64,000 bases of DNA from Bacteroidales bacterium UBA4293 (GCA_002395835.1 DGVD01000013.1:1-64000), one strand, 5' to 3'. Counted from the stretch's first letter, positions 16,474 to 26,299 are shown. The notes: generated by a model not told the origin, from the letters alone. Numbers and translations: made by a program.

Positions 16474-19400
16474 TTAATCTTCAACCCTTTTACCTGTACG
16501 GTCACGTACCATCTTATCTTTATGAGCCACGTAGTAGTCGTTCAGTTCACGCTGCTTCTTCAATGCCCTACGCTGACGCTTGATACCTACTCCACCGAAG
16601 ATACAGAACATGGTAGGTACATAAATCAAGGTCATGATGGTACCTACCGTCAGACCACCGATGACAGAGACACCCAGTGGACGCCACATTTCAGCACCTA
16701 CACCTGTACCTACTGCCATTGGAACCATACCTAAGATAGTGGTCAAGGTAGTCATCAATACCGGGCGCAGACGGCTACGACCAGCCTTAACAGCAGACTG
16801 AATCAAGCCATAACCACGCTCACGCATCAACTGGGTATAGTCGATGAGCACGATACCATTCTTCACTACGATACCGGCCAACATGATACCACCCATCATA
16901 GACATGATATTCAGGTTTGTACCCGTCAGGGCTAGCAATACCAGAATACCCACGATAGCGAATGGGATAGCCAAGATGATGATGAACGGATAAGTGAGAG
17001 ACTCAAACTGAGCTGCCATCACGATGAACACCAGAATGACAATCAGAACAAACAACGTACCCATATCTTTGTTGGCATCCATCTGATCCTCATAAGAGCC
17101 AGCCACCTGGACAGACACATTCTGAGGAATATCCATCCTAGAGAGGATTGCATTACCAGCAGCCACACCCTGACTCAATACATAGCCATCGGCCAATACT
17201 GCACTGACGCTTACCATACGCTGACGGTCCTTACGCTCGATAGTTGGCAAGGTCCAACCTTCTTTTACCTCGCCCACATCCTTCACGCGGACAGCATCAC
17301 CGGTAGAAGAATATAGCATCATGTTCTCAATGCTCTCGATGCTGACACGCTCCAAAGGTTCATAGCGCACACGAACATCATACTCCTCACCATCCTCACG
17401 ATACTGAGTAGCCGTAGAACCGTAAATACGGTCACGCACATAAGTAGCAGCCGTGCTGAAGTTCAGACCATGAAGAGCCAGTTTCTCGCGATCAAAATCC
17501 ACTACATAACGAGGCTCATAGTCACTACGTGAAATTACAACCTCTACTACACCTGGTGTATTCCGCAAGCTGTCGGCCAACGCATGAGACACCTGGTCCG
17601 TCTCGGTAAAGCTATATCCATAGATTTCAAACTCTGCGGTGTTCTGGCCACCCATGCCACCACCTTGCTGACCACCCATCATGATCTGGTATTTGGCAAT
17701 TTCCGGCATTTCCTTACAGTCGGCACGCATCTCATCACAAATCTTAGCCAAACCTACAGCACGCTCATTAGAATCCACCAAGCTCATGTTGAAGCTGATA
17801 ATATGTGATCCGTTGGATGACATACCTGCCATAGCGCCAGCATTCTCACCAGCCTGACCCACACGATAGTTGATTACTTTGAAGTAGTTAGGATAACGAT
17901 CTCTCCATTTCTTCTCCAGTGCCTGAGCCACCAGCTTAGCCTTGTCTACACGCGTACCCATAGGGAGCTCAATGGTAGCACCGATACGTCCGTTATCATT
18001 AGCAGGGAAGTACTCACTTTCAATCCATGGGTATGAAATGGCTGCCAGTACCACAGCCAGACCTATTACGATGGTCATGACAGCTTTACGATGACGAACA
18101 GCACGGTTCAGCATCCTTGCATAGGCTGCATCCATCTTATCCAGGAAGTTCTGAATAGGCTTATACAATGCCAGGAACAGTTTGCTAGGCTTCTTCTGCA
18201 ACTTCAGCATCTGACCGCAAAGCATAGGGGTGAAACTCAATGCACTTACAGTAGAAACGGTCATGATGACACACATCATCCAACCCAGCTGCTTGAAGAG
18301 CACACCCGTCATACCCGTAATCATGGTCAATGGGAAGAACACCGCAATCATGGTCAACGTAGAAGCGATTACAGAGATAGCCACCTCATTCGTTCCATGA
18401 ATAGCAGCCTGCTTTGGTTCAGAACCACGTTCAATATGCGTAGTCACATTCTCCAAGACTACAATGGCATCATCCACCACATTACCGATGGCGATGGTCA
18501 GACACGACATGGAAATCATGTTCAAGGAACCACCTGTGATATACAGGTAGATGAAAGATGCCACCAAAGAGAGTGGGATGGTAATAGCAATGATGACTGT
18601 AGCACGCCAACGGCCCAGGAACACAAATACCACCAGAACGACAAACAACAATGCCAGGACGATGGTTTCTACCAAAGTACCGATGGTAGTTACGATATTG
18701 TCGGAAGTATCCACAATGACACCCAACTTTACATCAGAAGGAAGGGTTTTCTGCAACTCAGGCATACGTTCCTTCACCTTCCGGGCGATATTTACAGAGT
18801 TGGCACCAGACTGTTTCTGAACTACAATCATAGCACCCTGCTTACCATTAGTATAAGCCTCCTGTGCACGCTCCTCTACCCCATCTACCACGCGAGCCAC
18901 ATCGCGCAGGTAAACTGCCGCACCTGATGGAGAATGAGCCACAATAATGTCGTTCATCTGCTGTGGAGAATCGAACTCACCCTCAATACGCAGTGTATAA
19001 GTGTTGTTACCGATATCAAAGCTACCACCGGAAACATTCAGGTTCTCTGCAGAGATAGCACTACTTACAGCCTCAACGGTAAGGTTGTAAGCCTCCATCT
19101 TCTGAGGATCCATATAGACGTTGATTTCACGTTGAGGTGCACCATAGATAGTAACCGTACCCACACCATCGATACGTGCCAATGGGTTAGCCACCTCATC
19201 GTCCAGTATCTTATAAAGGGCCGCCTGGCTCTCCTCTGCAGACACAGAGAGAACCAGAATTGGAATCATATCGGTACTGAACTTGAAAATATAAGGAGTG
19301 TTACATGCATCAGGAAGAGCAGCACTCACCATATCCAGTTTGTCACGCGTGTCATTCGTCAGCGCGTCGATGTCATATCCATATTCAAACTCCAAGGTAA

Positions 19401-19671
19401 CAGTTGAGATATTTTCACTGGAACTCGTGGTTATATGCTTCAGATGTTCCACAGAGTTCAACGTATTCTCGATAGGACGAGTTACATTGTTCTCTATATC
19501 CTCGGCACTGGCACCTGGATAAGTGGTCATGACCATAATCATATTTGTATCGATATCCGGATACAAATCGATTGCCAATTTTGAGAGGGAGAATAAACCT
19601 ATAATTGTGATAGCCAAGAAAATAAGGCTAGTCATGATAGGTTTCTTCACCGCACCTTCATATAGACTCAT
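16474..19671 (-). CDS. RND efflux pump, inner-membrane permease (AcrB-like)
   Basis: A 1065-residue resistance-nodulation-division transporter of the hydrophobe/amphiphile (HAE1) type, which uses proton flow to export drugs, bile salts or other amphiphiles. The N-terminus has one membrane segment then DLYPDIDTNMIMVMTTYPGA, typical of the family. The proton-relay aspartates sit in AIGNVVDDAIVVLENV (about 397-398). Large periplasmic loops lie between TM1-2 and TM7-8, and the second half repeats the first. The lysine/arginine-rich tail is cytoplasmic. It is encoded with its own adaptor and outer-membrane factor, so the tripartite pump is complete. Confidence 0.95.
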   Translation of the reverse strand: MSLYEGAVKKPIMTSLIFLAITIIGLFSLSKLAIDLYPDIDTNMIMVMTTYPGASAEDIENNVTRPIENTLNSVEHLKHITTSSSENISTVTLEFEYGYDIDALTNDTRDKLDMVSAALPDACNTPYIFKFSTDMIPILVLSVSAEESQAALYKILDDEVANPLARIDGVGTVTIYGAPQREINVYMDPQKMEAYNLTVEAVSSAISAENLNVSGGSFDIGNNTYTLRIEGEFDSPQQMNDIIVAHSPSGAAVYLRDVARVVDGVEERAQEAYTNGKQGAMIVVQKQSGANSVNIARKVKERMPELQKTLPSDVKLGVIVDTSDNIVTTIGTLVETIVLALLFVVLVVFVFLGRWRATVIIAITIPLSLVASFIYLYITGGSLNMISMSCLTIAIGNVVDDAIVVLENVTTHIERGSEPKQAAIHGTNEVAISVIASTLTMIAVFFPLTMITGMTGVLFKQLGWMMCVIMTVSTVSALSFTPMLCGQMLKLQKKPSKLFLALYKPIQNFLDKMDAAYARMLNRAVRHRKAVMTIVIGLAVVLAAISYPWIESEYFPANDNGRIGATIELPMGTRVDKAKLVAQALEKKWRDRYPNYFKVINYRVGQAGENAGAMAGMSSNGSHIISFNMSLVDSNERAVGLAKICDEMRADCKEMPEIAKYQIMMGGQQGGGMGGQNTAEFEIYGYSFTETDQVSHALADSLRNTPGVVEVVISRSDYEPRYVVDFDREKLALHGLNFSTAATYVRDRIYGSTATQYREDGEEYDVRVRYEPLERVSIESIENMMLYSSTGDAVRVKDVGEVKEGWTLPTIERKDRQRMVSVSAVLADGYVLSQGVAAGNAILSRMDIPQNVSVQVAGSYEDQMDANKDMGTLFVLIVILVFIVMAAQFESLTYPFIIILAIPFAIVGILVLLALTGTNLNIMSMMGGIMLAGIVVKNGIVLIDYTQLMRERGYGLIQSAVKAGRSRLRPVLMTTLTTILGMVPMAVGTGVGAEMWRPLGVSVIGGLTVGTIMTLIYVPTMFCIFGGVGIKRQRRALKKQRELNDYYVAHKDKMVRDRTGKRVED

Positions 19672-19702
19672 AATTATACTGTTTTTAAAATTAATGAAGG
19701 AT

Positions 19703-20725
19703 TTACTTTACCACCTGTACTTTCATACCATTGATCAACTTAGACTGACCGTCTACTACTACGGTTGCTCCTGGCTCCACACCATCCACGATTTCATAGA
19801 CAGTGTCCATTCTACGACCCAGTGTAACCTTATTGTAAGAAACGGTATTATCCTTGTTCAACACAAAGATATAGTGGTCGCCTGCACCAACCTGCTTCAC
19901 TACAGCCATATCAGGTGCAACCACGCGCTCAGCCTTGCTGAATACCATAGTTACACGACCGAACATACCTGGACGTACACGTCTGTCTGCATTAGCCAGA
20001 CGGATTTCCACTGGGAATGTATGAGTCTGTGTATTGATGGTAGGATTGATAATGTGTACATTACCTGTAAACACCTCATCGCCGTAAGTATCCAAAGTGA
20101 TGCTTACAGGCATACCCTTCTTCACCTGAGGATAGTATTTTTCAGATACATTGATAATCATCTTCACTGGAGAATCCTGCTCAATGACCAGGATAGGCTG
20201 AGTACCAGTCATATCTCCATTATCATAATTACGAGCGGTAACCACACCACTGATAGGGCTACGAAGCTGGCTGTTCTGCAACAGGTTTCTATACTGGGTC
20301 TGCTGTACATCGAGCTGCATTTTAGCGTTATCCCATTCAGCCTTGCTGGCACCCCCTATCTTATAAAGCTCATCTACACGATTGAAAGCAATCTGATTAT
20401 TGTCAATCTGAAGCTTCAGCTGCTGCAGATTATTGTTGTCCAGCTGTACCAATACCTGACCTCTGGAAACACGGTCGCCTACCTCTGCATAGATTCTCTC
20501 GATACGAAGGTAAGACTGCGGAGATATATTGTTCTTCACGTCACTCTCCACGGTGGCTGTATAAATCTCCTGTTGATCTACCTCACGAGTCTCCACCTTA
20601 GCCACCTTTACCTTAGGAGCCTCTGTTTCAGCAGTAGCAACTTCTTTCTTTTCGCTACCACCACAGGCACTCATCATAACAGCCACAGCTGCCAGTGCCA
20701 TACATTGAAATTTCTTCATTGCCAT
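19703..20725 (-). CDS. RND efflux pump, periplasmic adaptor lipoprotein
   Basis: A 340-residue membrane fusion protein that links the RND permease to the TolC-like channel. It has a lipoprotein signal with Cys21 in VMMSACGGSE, a barrel-sandwich (lipoyl-like) half motif ESDVKNNISPQSYLRIERIY and RGQVLVQLD, a short alpha hairpin (LQQLKLQIDNNQIAFNRV), the second lipoyl half SPISGVVTARNYDNGD, and a beta barrel with membrane-proximal domain. It lies between the tolC-like gene (26 bases) and the permease gene (31 bases). Confidence 0.94.
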   Translation of the reverse strand: MAMKKFQCMALAAVAVMMSACGGSEKKEVATAETEAPKVKVAKVETREVDQQEIYTATVESDVKNNISPQSYLRIERIYAEVGDRVSRGQVLVQLDNNNLQQLKLQIDNNQIAFNRVDELYKIGGASKAEWDNAKMQLDVQQTQYRNLLQNSQLRSPISGVVTARNYDNGDMTGTQPILVIEQDSPVKMIINVSEKYYPQVKKGMPVSITLDTYGDEVFTGNVHIINPTINTQTHTFPVEIRLANADRRVRPGMFGRVTMVFSKAERVVAPDMAVVKQVGAGDHYIFVLNKDNTVSYNKVTLGRRMDTVYEIVDGVEPGATVVVDGQSKLINGMKVQVVK

Positions 20726-20751
20726 ATAATTGTTATCTTGTTTTCTAATAG

Positions 20752-22095
20752 TTAAAAGTTTTCGCTCTTACCCAGTACCTTATCCAGGTCAGCCTTAGCT
20801 GTCATGAATTCATAGATACTCTGACAATAGGTAAGCTCTGCCTGTGTAAGAGCCACCTCTGAGCTGTTCAGCTCCAGCATGGTACCAGAACCCACCTGAT
20901 AGCGCTTATCGGAAATATCGCGTGCCTTCTGAGCCTGAGCCATCGCCTCACGGTTTGAAACCACCTGTTCTGTGCTGGCATGCATATTCTGGCGATAGGT
21001 TGTAGCCTGCATGTTCAGCTGACGCTCTGTATTCAGACGGTTCTCAGCAAGTTTCTGCATATTCAGACGAGTGGTCTTCAGGTTGGTGAAATTGCTGGCA
21101 TGATAAAGAGGTATAGAGAGGCTAAATGCTCCATATACATAAGGATTCCAGCGATAGTGGAAAATTCTATAGTCATTGGCCATGGAAGTATAGCTCCAGT
21201 TGAATGTGAAAGCCAGTGTAGGCAAGAAACTAGCCTTCTGGATGCGGAGCTGGTGCTGCAGAAGCTTTTGGTTCAAGTCCAACTGCTTCAACGAGGTATT
21301 GTTTGAAAGGTCGTTCTCCTCATTGGTAGAAAGGTTGGCAAAAACCTCATCCTGATAGTTTTCCAACTTATCTGTTACCAACAGGTCTACGTTGGCAGTC
21401 ACGCCCATAAGCACCTTCAACTGCAATTTTGCCATACGGACAGCATTCTCAGCACTGACCACATTCGGCAGTATATTACGCATCTGCACTTCAGCGGTAA
21501 TCTTGTCGTACTCACTCACTGAGCCCTGATCAAACTTGGCAGAAGTAATTTTATAGTTGTCCTCAGCCTGCTTGTAGCTCTTCTGAAGCACCTTATAGCT
21601 ATCCTGAGCCAGAATGAGCTGATAGTAAGCCTTGGTCACCTGATTCACCAAGTCCAGCTTAGAAGAACGAGCCTGTTCCTCGGCCAACTTAATGTCATCC
21701 TTAGTCATCTTCATGGTGCGGTAAACCGCTGGAGCGAAGACAGGAAGACTGATGGAAAGACCCGCATTGGACGTATTTTCCGTACCCATCTTGAAAGACT
21801 GTCCACCCATGACGATGGTCTGAATCTTGAAATTATGGCTATAAGAAGCCGAGAGGTCGGCCTGAGGCAACAAGTTCTGCCATGCAGCCTTGTCGGCCAC
21901 CCTCTTTAATTCAATGTCATCTTCGGCAATCCTCATGGTAGGATTCTCAGCCAAAGCAATCTCAATAGCCTTGTTCAGGTCCAGCTCCAGTGTACCTTCC
22001 ACCGGTTGCTCAGCCTCCTGTGCACCTGCTGCTGCAAAAGGAAGCAAAGCAAGTAACATCAGCCATTTTCTTCTAAAAAATAATTTTCCAATCAT
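20752..22095 (-). CDS. TolC-family outer-membrane efflux protein
   Basis: A 447-residue outer-membrane factor with a signal peptide (about 1-25, ending AAAGAQ). It starts LELDLNKAIEIALAENPTMR, the family's first helix, and has two repeats of long amphipathic helices (for example AYYQLILAQDSYKVLQKSY and EVALTQAELTYCQSIYEF), as expected for the trimeric channel-tunnel. It is the first structural gene after the TetR regulator (23-base gap) and serves the pump encoded downstream. Confidence 0.94.
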   Translation of the reverse strand: MIGKLFFRRKWLMLLALLPFAAAGAQEAEQPVEGTLELDLNKAIEIALAENPTMRIAEDDIELKRVADKAAWQNLLPQADLSASYSHNFKIQTIVMGGQSFKMGTENTSNAGLSISLPVFAPAVYRTMKMTKDDIKLAEEQARSSKLDLVNQVTKAYYQLILAQDSYKVLQKSYKQAEDNYKITSAKFDQGSVSEYDKITAEVQMRNILPNVVSAENAVRMAKLQLKVLMGVTANVDLLVTDKLENYQDEVFANLSTNEENDLSNNTSLKQLDLNQKLLQHQLRIQKASFLPTLAFTFNWSYTSMANDYRIFHYRWNPYVYGAFSLSIPLYHASNFTNLKTTRLNMQKLAENRLNTERQLNMQATTYRQNMHASTEQVVSNREAMAQAQKARDISDKRYQVGSGTMLELNSSEVALTQAELTYCQSIYEFMTAKADLDKVLGKSENF

Positions 22096-22118
22096 TGTTT
22101 GTATTGTTTTTCTACTTA

Positions 22119-22754
22119 TTATTCACTTTTATGTCTCATCTCTTCCATAAAGTCGTCAATCATCTGAATTCCCTTTTCCGTACTGATACCCCTTAAAGAG
22201 ACCAATACCGTAGCCTTGAAGGTTTCATACATTCCATACTGTTCCTGTAATTCCTTCAAGCCCTTCTCTTCGATAAGCTGCTGTACCTTGACAAAAAGCT
22301 CTACATTCAAGTCCGGACGGAAGATACCCTGCTCCATTCCCTGAACCAAGAATACCTTGATATTCTGCATGTGCTTAATCTTTCCTTCCTCAAAGCACTC
22401 CTTGAATTTAGGATACCGGTGCATATCCTCAAAATATTTCGGATTTGTCTGGGCATATTCATTCAACGATAGGCGGAACATTCTCAGCACCAGTTCCAGC
22501 ACATTGGCAGATTCCTCCTTGTTCTTGGCATAGAGTGCTTCCATCCTTTGGATTTGCTGATTAAATACAGCAGTCAGCACCGCTTCCTTATCTTCAAATT
22601 CTTCATACAATGTCCGCTTGGAAATACCTAACAGACCAGCCAAGTCATCCATACGGACACTACGGATGCCCTGCTTACGAAATTCCTCCCCAGCCACATC
22701 GATAATGCGCTGGTGTACGGCAGCTCTTGATGATTGTTCTAAGGATTCAGACAT
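22119..22754 (-). CDS. TetR/AcrR-family regulator of the efflux operon
   Basis: A 211-residue regulator. Residues about 10-60 form the TetR helix-turn-helix: RIIDVAGEEFRKQGIRSVRM, then DDLAGLLGISKRTLYEEFED. The C-terminal part is the all-helical ligand-binding domain, rich in Met and Phe. It heads the tolC-adaptor-RND-PII operon, so it very likely represses itself and the pump until a substrate binds. A 28-bp palindrome lies across the -33 box of its promoter. Confidence 0.93.
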   Translation of the reverse strand: MSESLEQSSRAAVHQRIIDVAGEEFRKQGIRSVRMDDLAGLLGISKRTLYEEFEDKEAVLTAVFNQQIQRMEALYAKNKEESANVLELVLRMFRLSLNEYAQTNPKYFEDMHRYPKFKECFEEGKIKHMQNIKVFLVQGMEQGIFRPDLNVELFVKVQQLIEEKGLKELQEQYGMYETFKATVLVSLRGISTEKGIQMIDDFMEEMRHKSE

Positions 22755-22775
22755 AATAACCTATTGAATTACGCG

Positions 22776-22815
22776 CAAAATTACTATGAAAACTTTTTCT
22801 AGCAAAAAAGTTTTC
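22776..22815 (-). promoter_or_regulatory. Efflux operon promoter with overlapping palindromic operator
   Basis: On the minus strand TTTG (22803-22806) and TAATTTTG (22776-22783) are 19 bases apart, a good -33/-7 pair with a start at about 22770. Across the -33 box and most of the spacer lies a perfect inverted repeat: GAAAACTTTTT (22788-22798) and AAAAAGTTTTC (22805-22815) around a 6-base centre. Its position is ideal for a TetR dimer to block RNA polymerase. Confidence 0.7.
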
Positions 22816-22924
22816 TAAGATTTATGCCAATATTTGCAATTATTCACATTCACTACTGCAAAAGTACGATACATTGCTCCAATCCTCCTTGCAGGAGTCG
22901 ACCAAAAGCCGTTTTCTTTCGACG

Positions 22925-22957
22925 AAAAAAGCCTGCTGCTCAGGTGAGCAGCAGGCT
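22925..22957 (-). terminator. Terminator after the DUF4890-like gene
   Basis: A perfect 10-bp stem, GCCTGCTGCT (22931-22940) with AGCAGCAGGC (22947-22956), 6-base loop, followed on the minus strand by six T. A textbook intrinsic terminator. Confidence 0.9.
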
Positions 22958-22988
22958 ACGACATTCAACCAAAATCAATATCTATAAA

Positions 22989-23597
22989 CTAAACGGTTCC
23001 TTGAGAAGCTGGATTCTGGGACTTCTGAGGTTTTTGTCCTTTTCTTTGCCCATGCCAACCATGACCTTGTCCCTTGTGATGTCCCCCTTTCATTCCACCA
23101 TGACGATGGCCCATGCCATGACCAGCCTCCATGACTTTCTGAATCTGTTTAGCGGTAAGGAACTTACTAAATTCATTGTAATACTTTTCCTGAATATCGG
23201 CAGTCTTACGCATCTTTGCCCAACGATCCTTCAGGGCCTTTTCCACTTCCGCATCGGTCTTCTGCTTCATTTCTGGAGCACCTTGAGGATTCATTCCCTG
23301 ACCTGGGCCTCCCTTTCCATCTTTCCAGCCTTGAGGTTTCTTTCCATCCTTTCCACCTTTATGTTCAGGACGCAATGCCTGCATTTCTTCCAGATACTTT
23401 TTATACACGGGAGCAAATTTAGCCGTGGTAGCCTCATCCAGCATCAGCTGGTTAGCCATACGATTTACACGCATCTCCACCATCTGCTCCTTGGAAGGGC
23501 GCTGTGACATCTGAGCATTGTCGTTCTTCTTCTCCTGTGCATTGGCTGTCATACCTAAAACAGCAAATGCCATTGCTAAAAATAAGTTTCCTTTCAT
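22989..23597 (-). CDS. Secreted DUF4890-like protein with His/Gly-rich tail
   Basis: A 202-residue protein with a signal peptide (1-20, ending TANAQ). The helical middle has a Spy/CpxP-like layout: RMANQLMLDEATTAKFAPVY followed by KYLEEMQALRPEH and a second LTxxQ-like motif in FLTAKQIQKVMEA. This resembles DUF4890 proteins of Bacteroidetes. The linker is Gly/Lys/Pro-rich (about 80-110), and the last 45 residues are very rich in His, Gly, Lys and Gln (GHGMGHRHGGMKGGHHKGQG), a plausible metal-binding or nucleic-acid/protein-binding tail. Monocistronic, with a strong terminator. It may be a periplasmic chaperone or stress protein; not certain. Confidence 0.75.
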   Translation of the reverse strand: MKGNLFLAMAFAVLGMTANAQEKKNDNAQMSQRPSKEQMVEMRVNRMANQLMLDEATTAKFAPVYKKYLEEMQALRPEHKGGKDGKKPQGWKDGKGGPGQGMNPQGAPEMKQKTDAEVEKALKDRWAKMRKTADIQEKYYNEFSKFLTAKQIQKVMEAGHGMGHRHGGMKGGHHKGQGHGWHGQRKGQKPQKSQNPASQGTV

Positions 23598-23777
23598 TTC
23601 CTTTTACCTTTTAAGAGTTAATTAATACTATTTTTATTGGTGTTACTGATAGTATGACTCCCAAAAAGGAAGAAGGATTAATTTCAGATGCAAAAAATTC
23701 GACCATAAGAACGCATTTATCGACGAATTTATGTTTTATTCATTAAATTTCCCTGCTCTGTGAAGAAAACTAAAAAG

Positions 23778-23809
23778 AAACCGGACAAGGTTCAAATCCC
23801 GTCCGGTTT
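23778..23809 (-). terminator. Terminator after the S9D peptidase gene
   Basis: AAACCGGAC (23778-23786) pairs with GTCCGGTTT (23801-23809) around a 14-base loop; on the minus strand it is followed by TTTCTTTTT. Located just after the stop at 23816. Confidence 0.85.
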
Positions 23810-23815
23810 ACTGAT

Positions 23816-26221
23816 TTATTTTGCATTCTTTACATATTTCTCCAACCAAGCATCTTGCTCATAAAGCAAGTGGAGCACATTCTCCTTGGCCGTATAGTGA
23901 TGACTTTCCAGAGGAAGCACCACATACCGCACGGTAGCTTTATGCCCCTTCAGAGCCTGATAGAAACGCTCACTCTGAATAGGGAAAGTACCGGTATTGT
24001 TGTCCAATTCCCCATGAATCAGCAGCAGGGCACCGCTCAGCTTATCAGCATACATGAACGGAGACATCGCATTATAAACCTCAGGTGCCTCCCAGTAAGT
24101 ACGAGTCTCACTCTGGAATCCAAAAGGTGTCAAGGTACGGTTGTAGGCTCCACTACGGGCTATACCTGCCTTGAACAACTTGGTATGGGTCATGAGGTTT
24201 CCGGTCATGAAACCACCGTAGGAATGACCTCCCACTCCGATACGGGCTGTATCGCCCACACCCAGGTCATAGATAGCCTTTACGGCAGCCTCCGCATCCA
24301 TGACCAACTGCTCAATGTAGTTGTCGTTAGGTTCCGTAGTTTCCGTACCCACGATAGGCATTTCCACACTTTCCATGACACAATATCCACGAGTCACGAA
24401 CATGGCAGGGAAACGGTAGGTCATGACTGGGAAAGTATACTTGGAACCACGTACCTGGGCCGCATCTGCCTTGCTACGGTATTCACGAGGATAACCCACC
24501 ATATAAACTGGCAGACGACCATCCCGATCCTTATCGTATCCCGCAGGCAAGTAGACTGTAGCCGTAAGGTCCACCCCATCGGCACGCTTATACTTAATCT
24601 GCTCATGCGTTACACCCTCCATGGCCTTGTAAGGATTCTCAAAGCTAGTGAGAGCCTTCTCGCTCTTCTTTTTCAAATCGCGCAGATAGATATTGGCAGG
24701 ACGGGTGTTTGATTCCCTAGAAGTGATGAACTGCAGTTTCGCAATGTCCTTATTGGCAATGACCTGCTCATAGTAAGGAGCCTGACAGCGCCACAAGATG
24801 GTATTTTTCTTCTTGGCAATGTCGTACCGGCTCACATAAGGCATATCTCCATCATCGGAGGCACCCTCACTATTCAGCATCAGCATGTTATGTTTCTTGT
24901 CGGTATAGATGACCGGACTACCATACTGTCCCTTGTGCGTCATGATACGCCCCGGATTGGCATAGTTATCCTCCGATTTCCACTCAAAGATAGTGGTAAG
25001 CTTCCCATCACCACAAGGCACGAAACTACTCATGCGGGTGCTATGAGACTGACGACTGGCATCGCTCACGATGGCAAACTGGTCATCGCACCACTGTATG
25101 CCACGGAAACGCTTCGGAGTCTTTACCACCAGCTGCTTCTCCCCACTGAAAGGAGCCTCCAACTGATATACAGCATCCAGATAATCCAGTTTCTTGCCCC
25201 TAGGGTTACCTCCATCCAGAGCCTCCACCCAAATGACCGTAGCAGGCTTATCGTTTCTCCAAGTGAAATAACGAGGATAAGGAGATGTGGTGTCATAGCC
25301 CATGGCAGTGACAATCACCGGATTCTTAGCCAGTGTCTTCACATCCTTACCATGGATATCCATAATTTTTACCGTGGTAGGGAAATCACGATAAGTTACC
25401 GTATAAGAATAAGGTTTCTCCACCTGAGTGAGCAGCACCATGGAGCCATCGGGAGAAAGACTTACCTGGCTATAGACACCCGGTGTACCGATTTCCGTTT
25501 CTCCCTGTGGAGTTACCTTCACCAGTTGGGAAGTGAAATAATACTCAAACTGCTCCTCATCGTTCTTGTTCTTGAGCAAATCCTGATACGTACGAGCCGG
25601 AGAAGAAGTACCCAGGTTCTCCTGTATGATAGGTGTCTGAGGCACATTGTTCAGAGCAGGAGCAGCGCCTCTACCCTGAGGAACAGCCATGAAGACGAAG
25701 TCCGTATCATTGATCCAGTGCAGACGAGTGCCCTGTGTCCCGTTCATCTTGCGGTTTGACAGACGCTTAGCCACACCATCCAAACCGCAGGCATAGAGAT
25801 AGATACCATCTTTCTCCTTCACCAGCACAATAAGGCGGTCATTGCTAGGAGCCCATTCCGCATTCCACACCACACAATGGGCAGGAAGGCCCGTCACCTC
25901 GGTTTCTGCTAGCGTATTCGCATCCACAATGGTAGCCTTGTCATAGGCAGGGGTACGGGAGATGCTGTACGTATCCGGATTAAAACGTGCACCACCCAGA
26001 CGATACTCCGTCTGAGCCTGCTCCTCCAGAGAGAGGAAAGGACGCTTGTTCAGCTGCACCATATAGGTACAAGCATCGTTGAACTCCACTGCAGGAGTTA
26101 ATGGAGCCATGGCAATATCCTGCAGCACCTGGGGAGGTAAGCGATAGCCCGACTCTTCCTGAGCTAGAGCAGATGATGCAGAGAAGGCCGCAGCCAGAAG
26201 AATTAATGTTGTCTTTTTCAT
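23816..26221 (-). CDS. S9 prolyl-oligopeptidase-family peptidase, glutamyl-endopeptidase-like (S9D)
   Basis: An 801-residue secreted serine peptidase with a signal peptide (1-20). The first two thirds look like a beta-propeller. The alpha/beta-hydrolase domain carries Ser667 (GVGGHSYGGFMTG), Asp740 (LLIHGELDNNTGT) and His774/775 (LPLESHHYTA). The stretch GIARSGAYNRTLTPFGFQ after the serine, and the DNNTGT context of the Asp, are, from memory, the same as in plant chloroplast glutamyl endopeptidase, which suggests cleavage after Glu/Asp. It lies 78 bases after SusD 1 but is separated from it by a terminator-like hairpin. It probably makes or trims peptides for uptake. Confidence 0.88.
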   Translation of the reverse strand: MKKTTLILLAAAFSASSALAQEESGYRLPPQVLQDIAMAPLTPAVEFNDACTYMVQLNKRPFLSLEEQAQTEYRLGGARFNPDTYSISRTPAYDKATIVDANTLAETEVTGLPAHCVVWNAEWAPSNDRLIVLVKEKDGIYLYACGLDGVAKRLSNRKMNGTQGTRLHWINDTDFVFMAVPQGRGAAPALNNVPQTPIIQENLGTSSPARTYQDLLKNKNDEEQFEYYFTSQLVKVTPQGETEIGTPGVYSQVSLSPDGSMVLLTQVEKPYSYTVTYRDFPTTVKIMDIHGKDVKTLAKNPVIVTAMGYDTTSPYPRYFTWRNDKPATVIWVEALDGGNPRGKKLDYLDAVYQLEAPFSGEKQLVVKTPKRFRGIQWCDDQFAIVSDASRQSHSTRMSSFVPCGDGKLTTIFEWKSEDNYANPGRIMTHKGQYGSPVIYTDKKHNMLMLNSEGASDDGDMPYVSRYDIAKKKNTILWRCQAPYYEQVIANKDIAKLQFITSRESNTRPANIYLRDLKKKSEKALTSFENPYKAMEGVTHEQIKYKRADGVDLTATVYLPAGYDKDRDGRLPVYMVGYPREYRSKADAAQVRGSKYTFPVMTYRFPAMFVTRGYCVMESVEMPIVGTETTEPNDNYIEQLVMDAEAAVKAIYDLGVGDTARIGVGGHSYGGFMTGNLMTHTKLFKAGIARSGAYNRTLTPFGFQSETRTYWEAPEVYNAMSPFMYADKLSGALLLIHGELDNNTGTFPIQSERFYQALKGHKATVRYVVLPLESHHYTAKENVLHLLYEQDAWLEKYVKNAK

Positions 26222-26241
26222 GTGTAAGGGTTATTTAAACT

Positions 26242-26272
26242 AAAAACAGGAAGAGGCCGAACCCCTTCCTGT
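26242..26272 (-). terminator. Terminator-like hairpin after SusD 1
   Basis: ACAGGAAG (26246-26253) and CTTCCTGT (26265-26272), extended by GG/CC, form a hairpin followed on the minus strand by TTTTTAG. It would end or reduce transcription from the first SusC/SusD operon before the peptidase gene. Just before it is the 14-bp palindrome AGGATCTAGATCCT (26281-26294). Confidence 0.7.
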
Positions 26273-26299
26273 ATTTAGATAGGATCTAGATCCTAAAGT

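Noticed and set aside
16474..22754. A frame break or missing component in the efflux operon
   Set aside because: All four pump proteins and the regulator are full length with complete motifs.
23781..23809. GGTTCAAATCCC resembling the T-arm of a tRNA
   Set aside because: The flanking bases do not form a 5-bp T-stem, and there is no D-arm, anticodon arm or acceptor stem; the region is a terminator loop.
26281..26294. Palindrome AGGATCTAGATCCT just after SusD 1
   Set aside because: Short, and adjacent to the terminator; likely incidental, though I mention it with the terminator.
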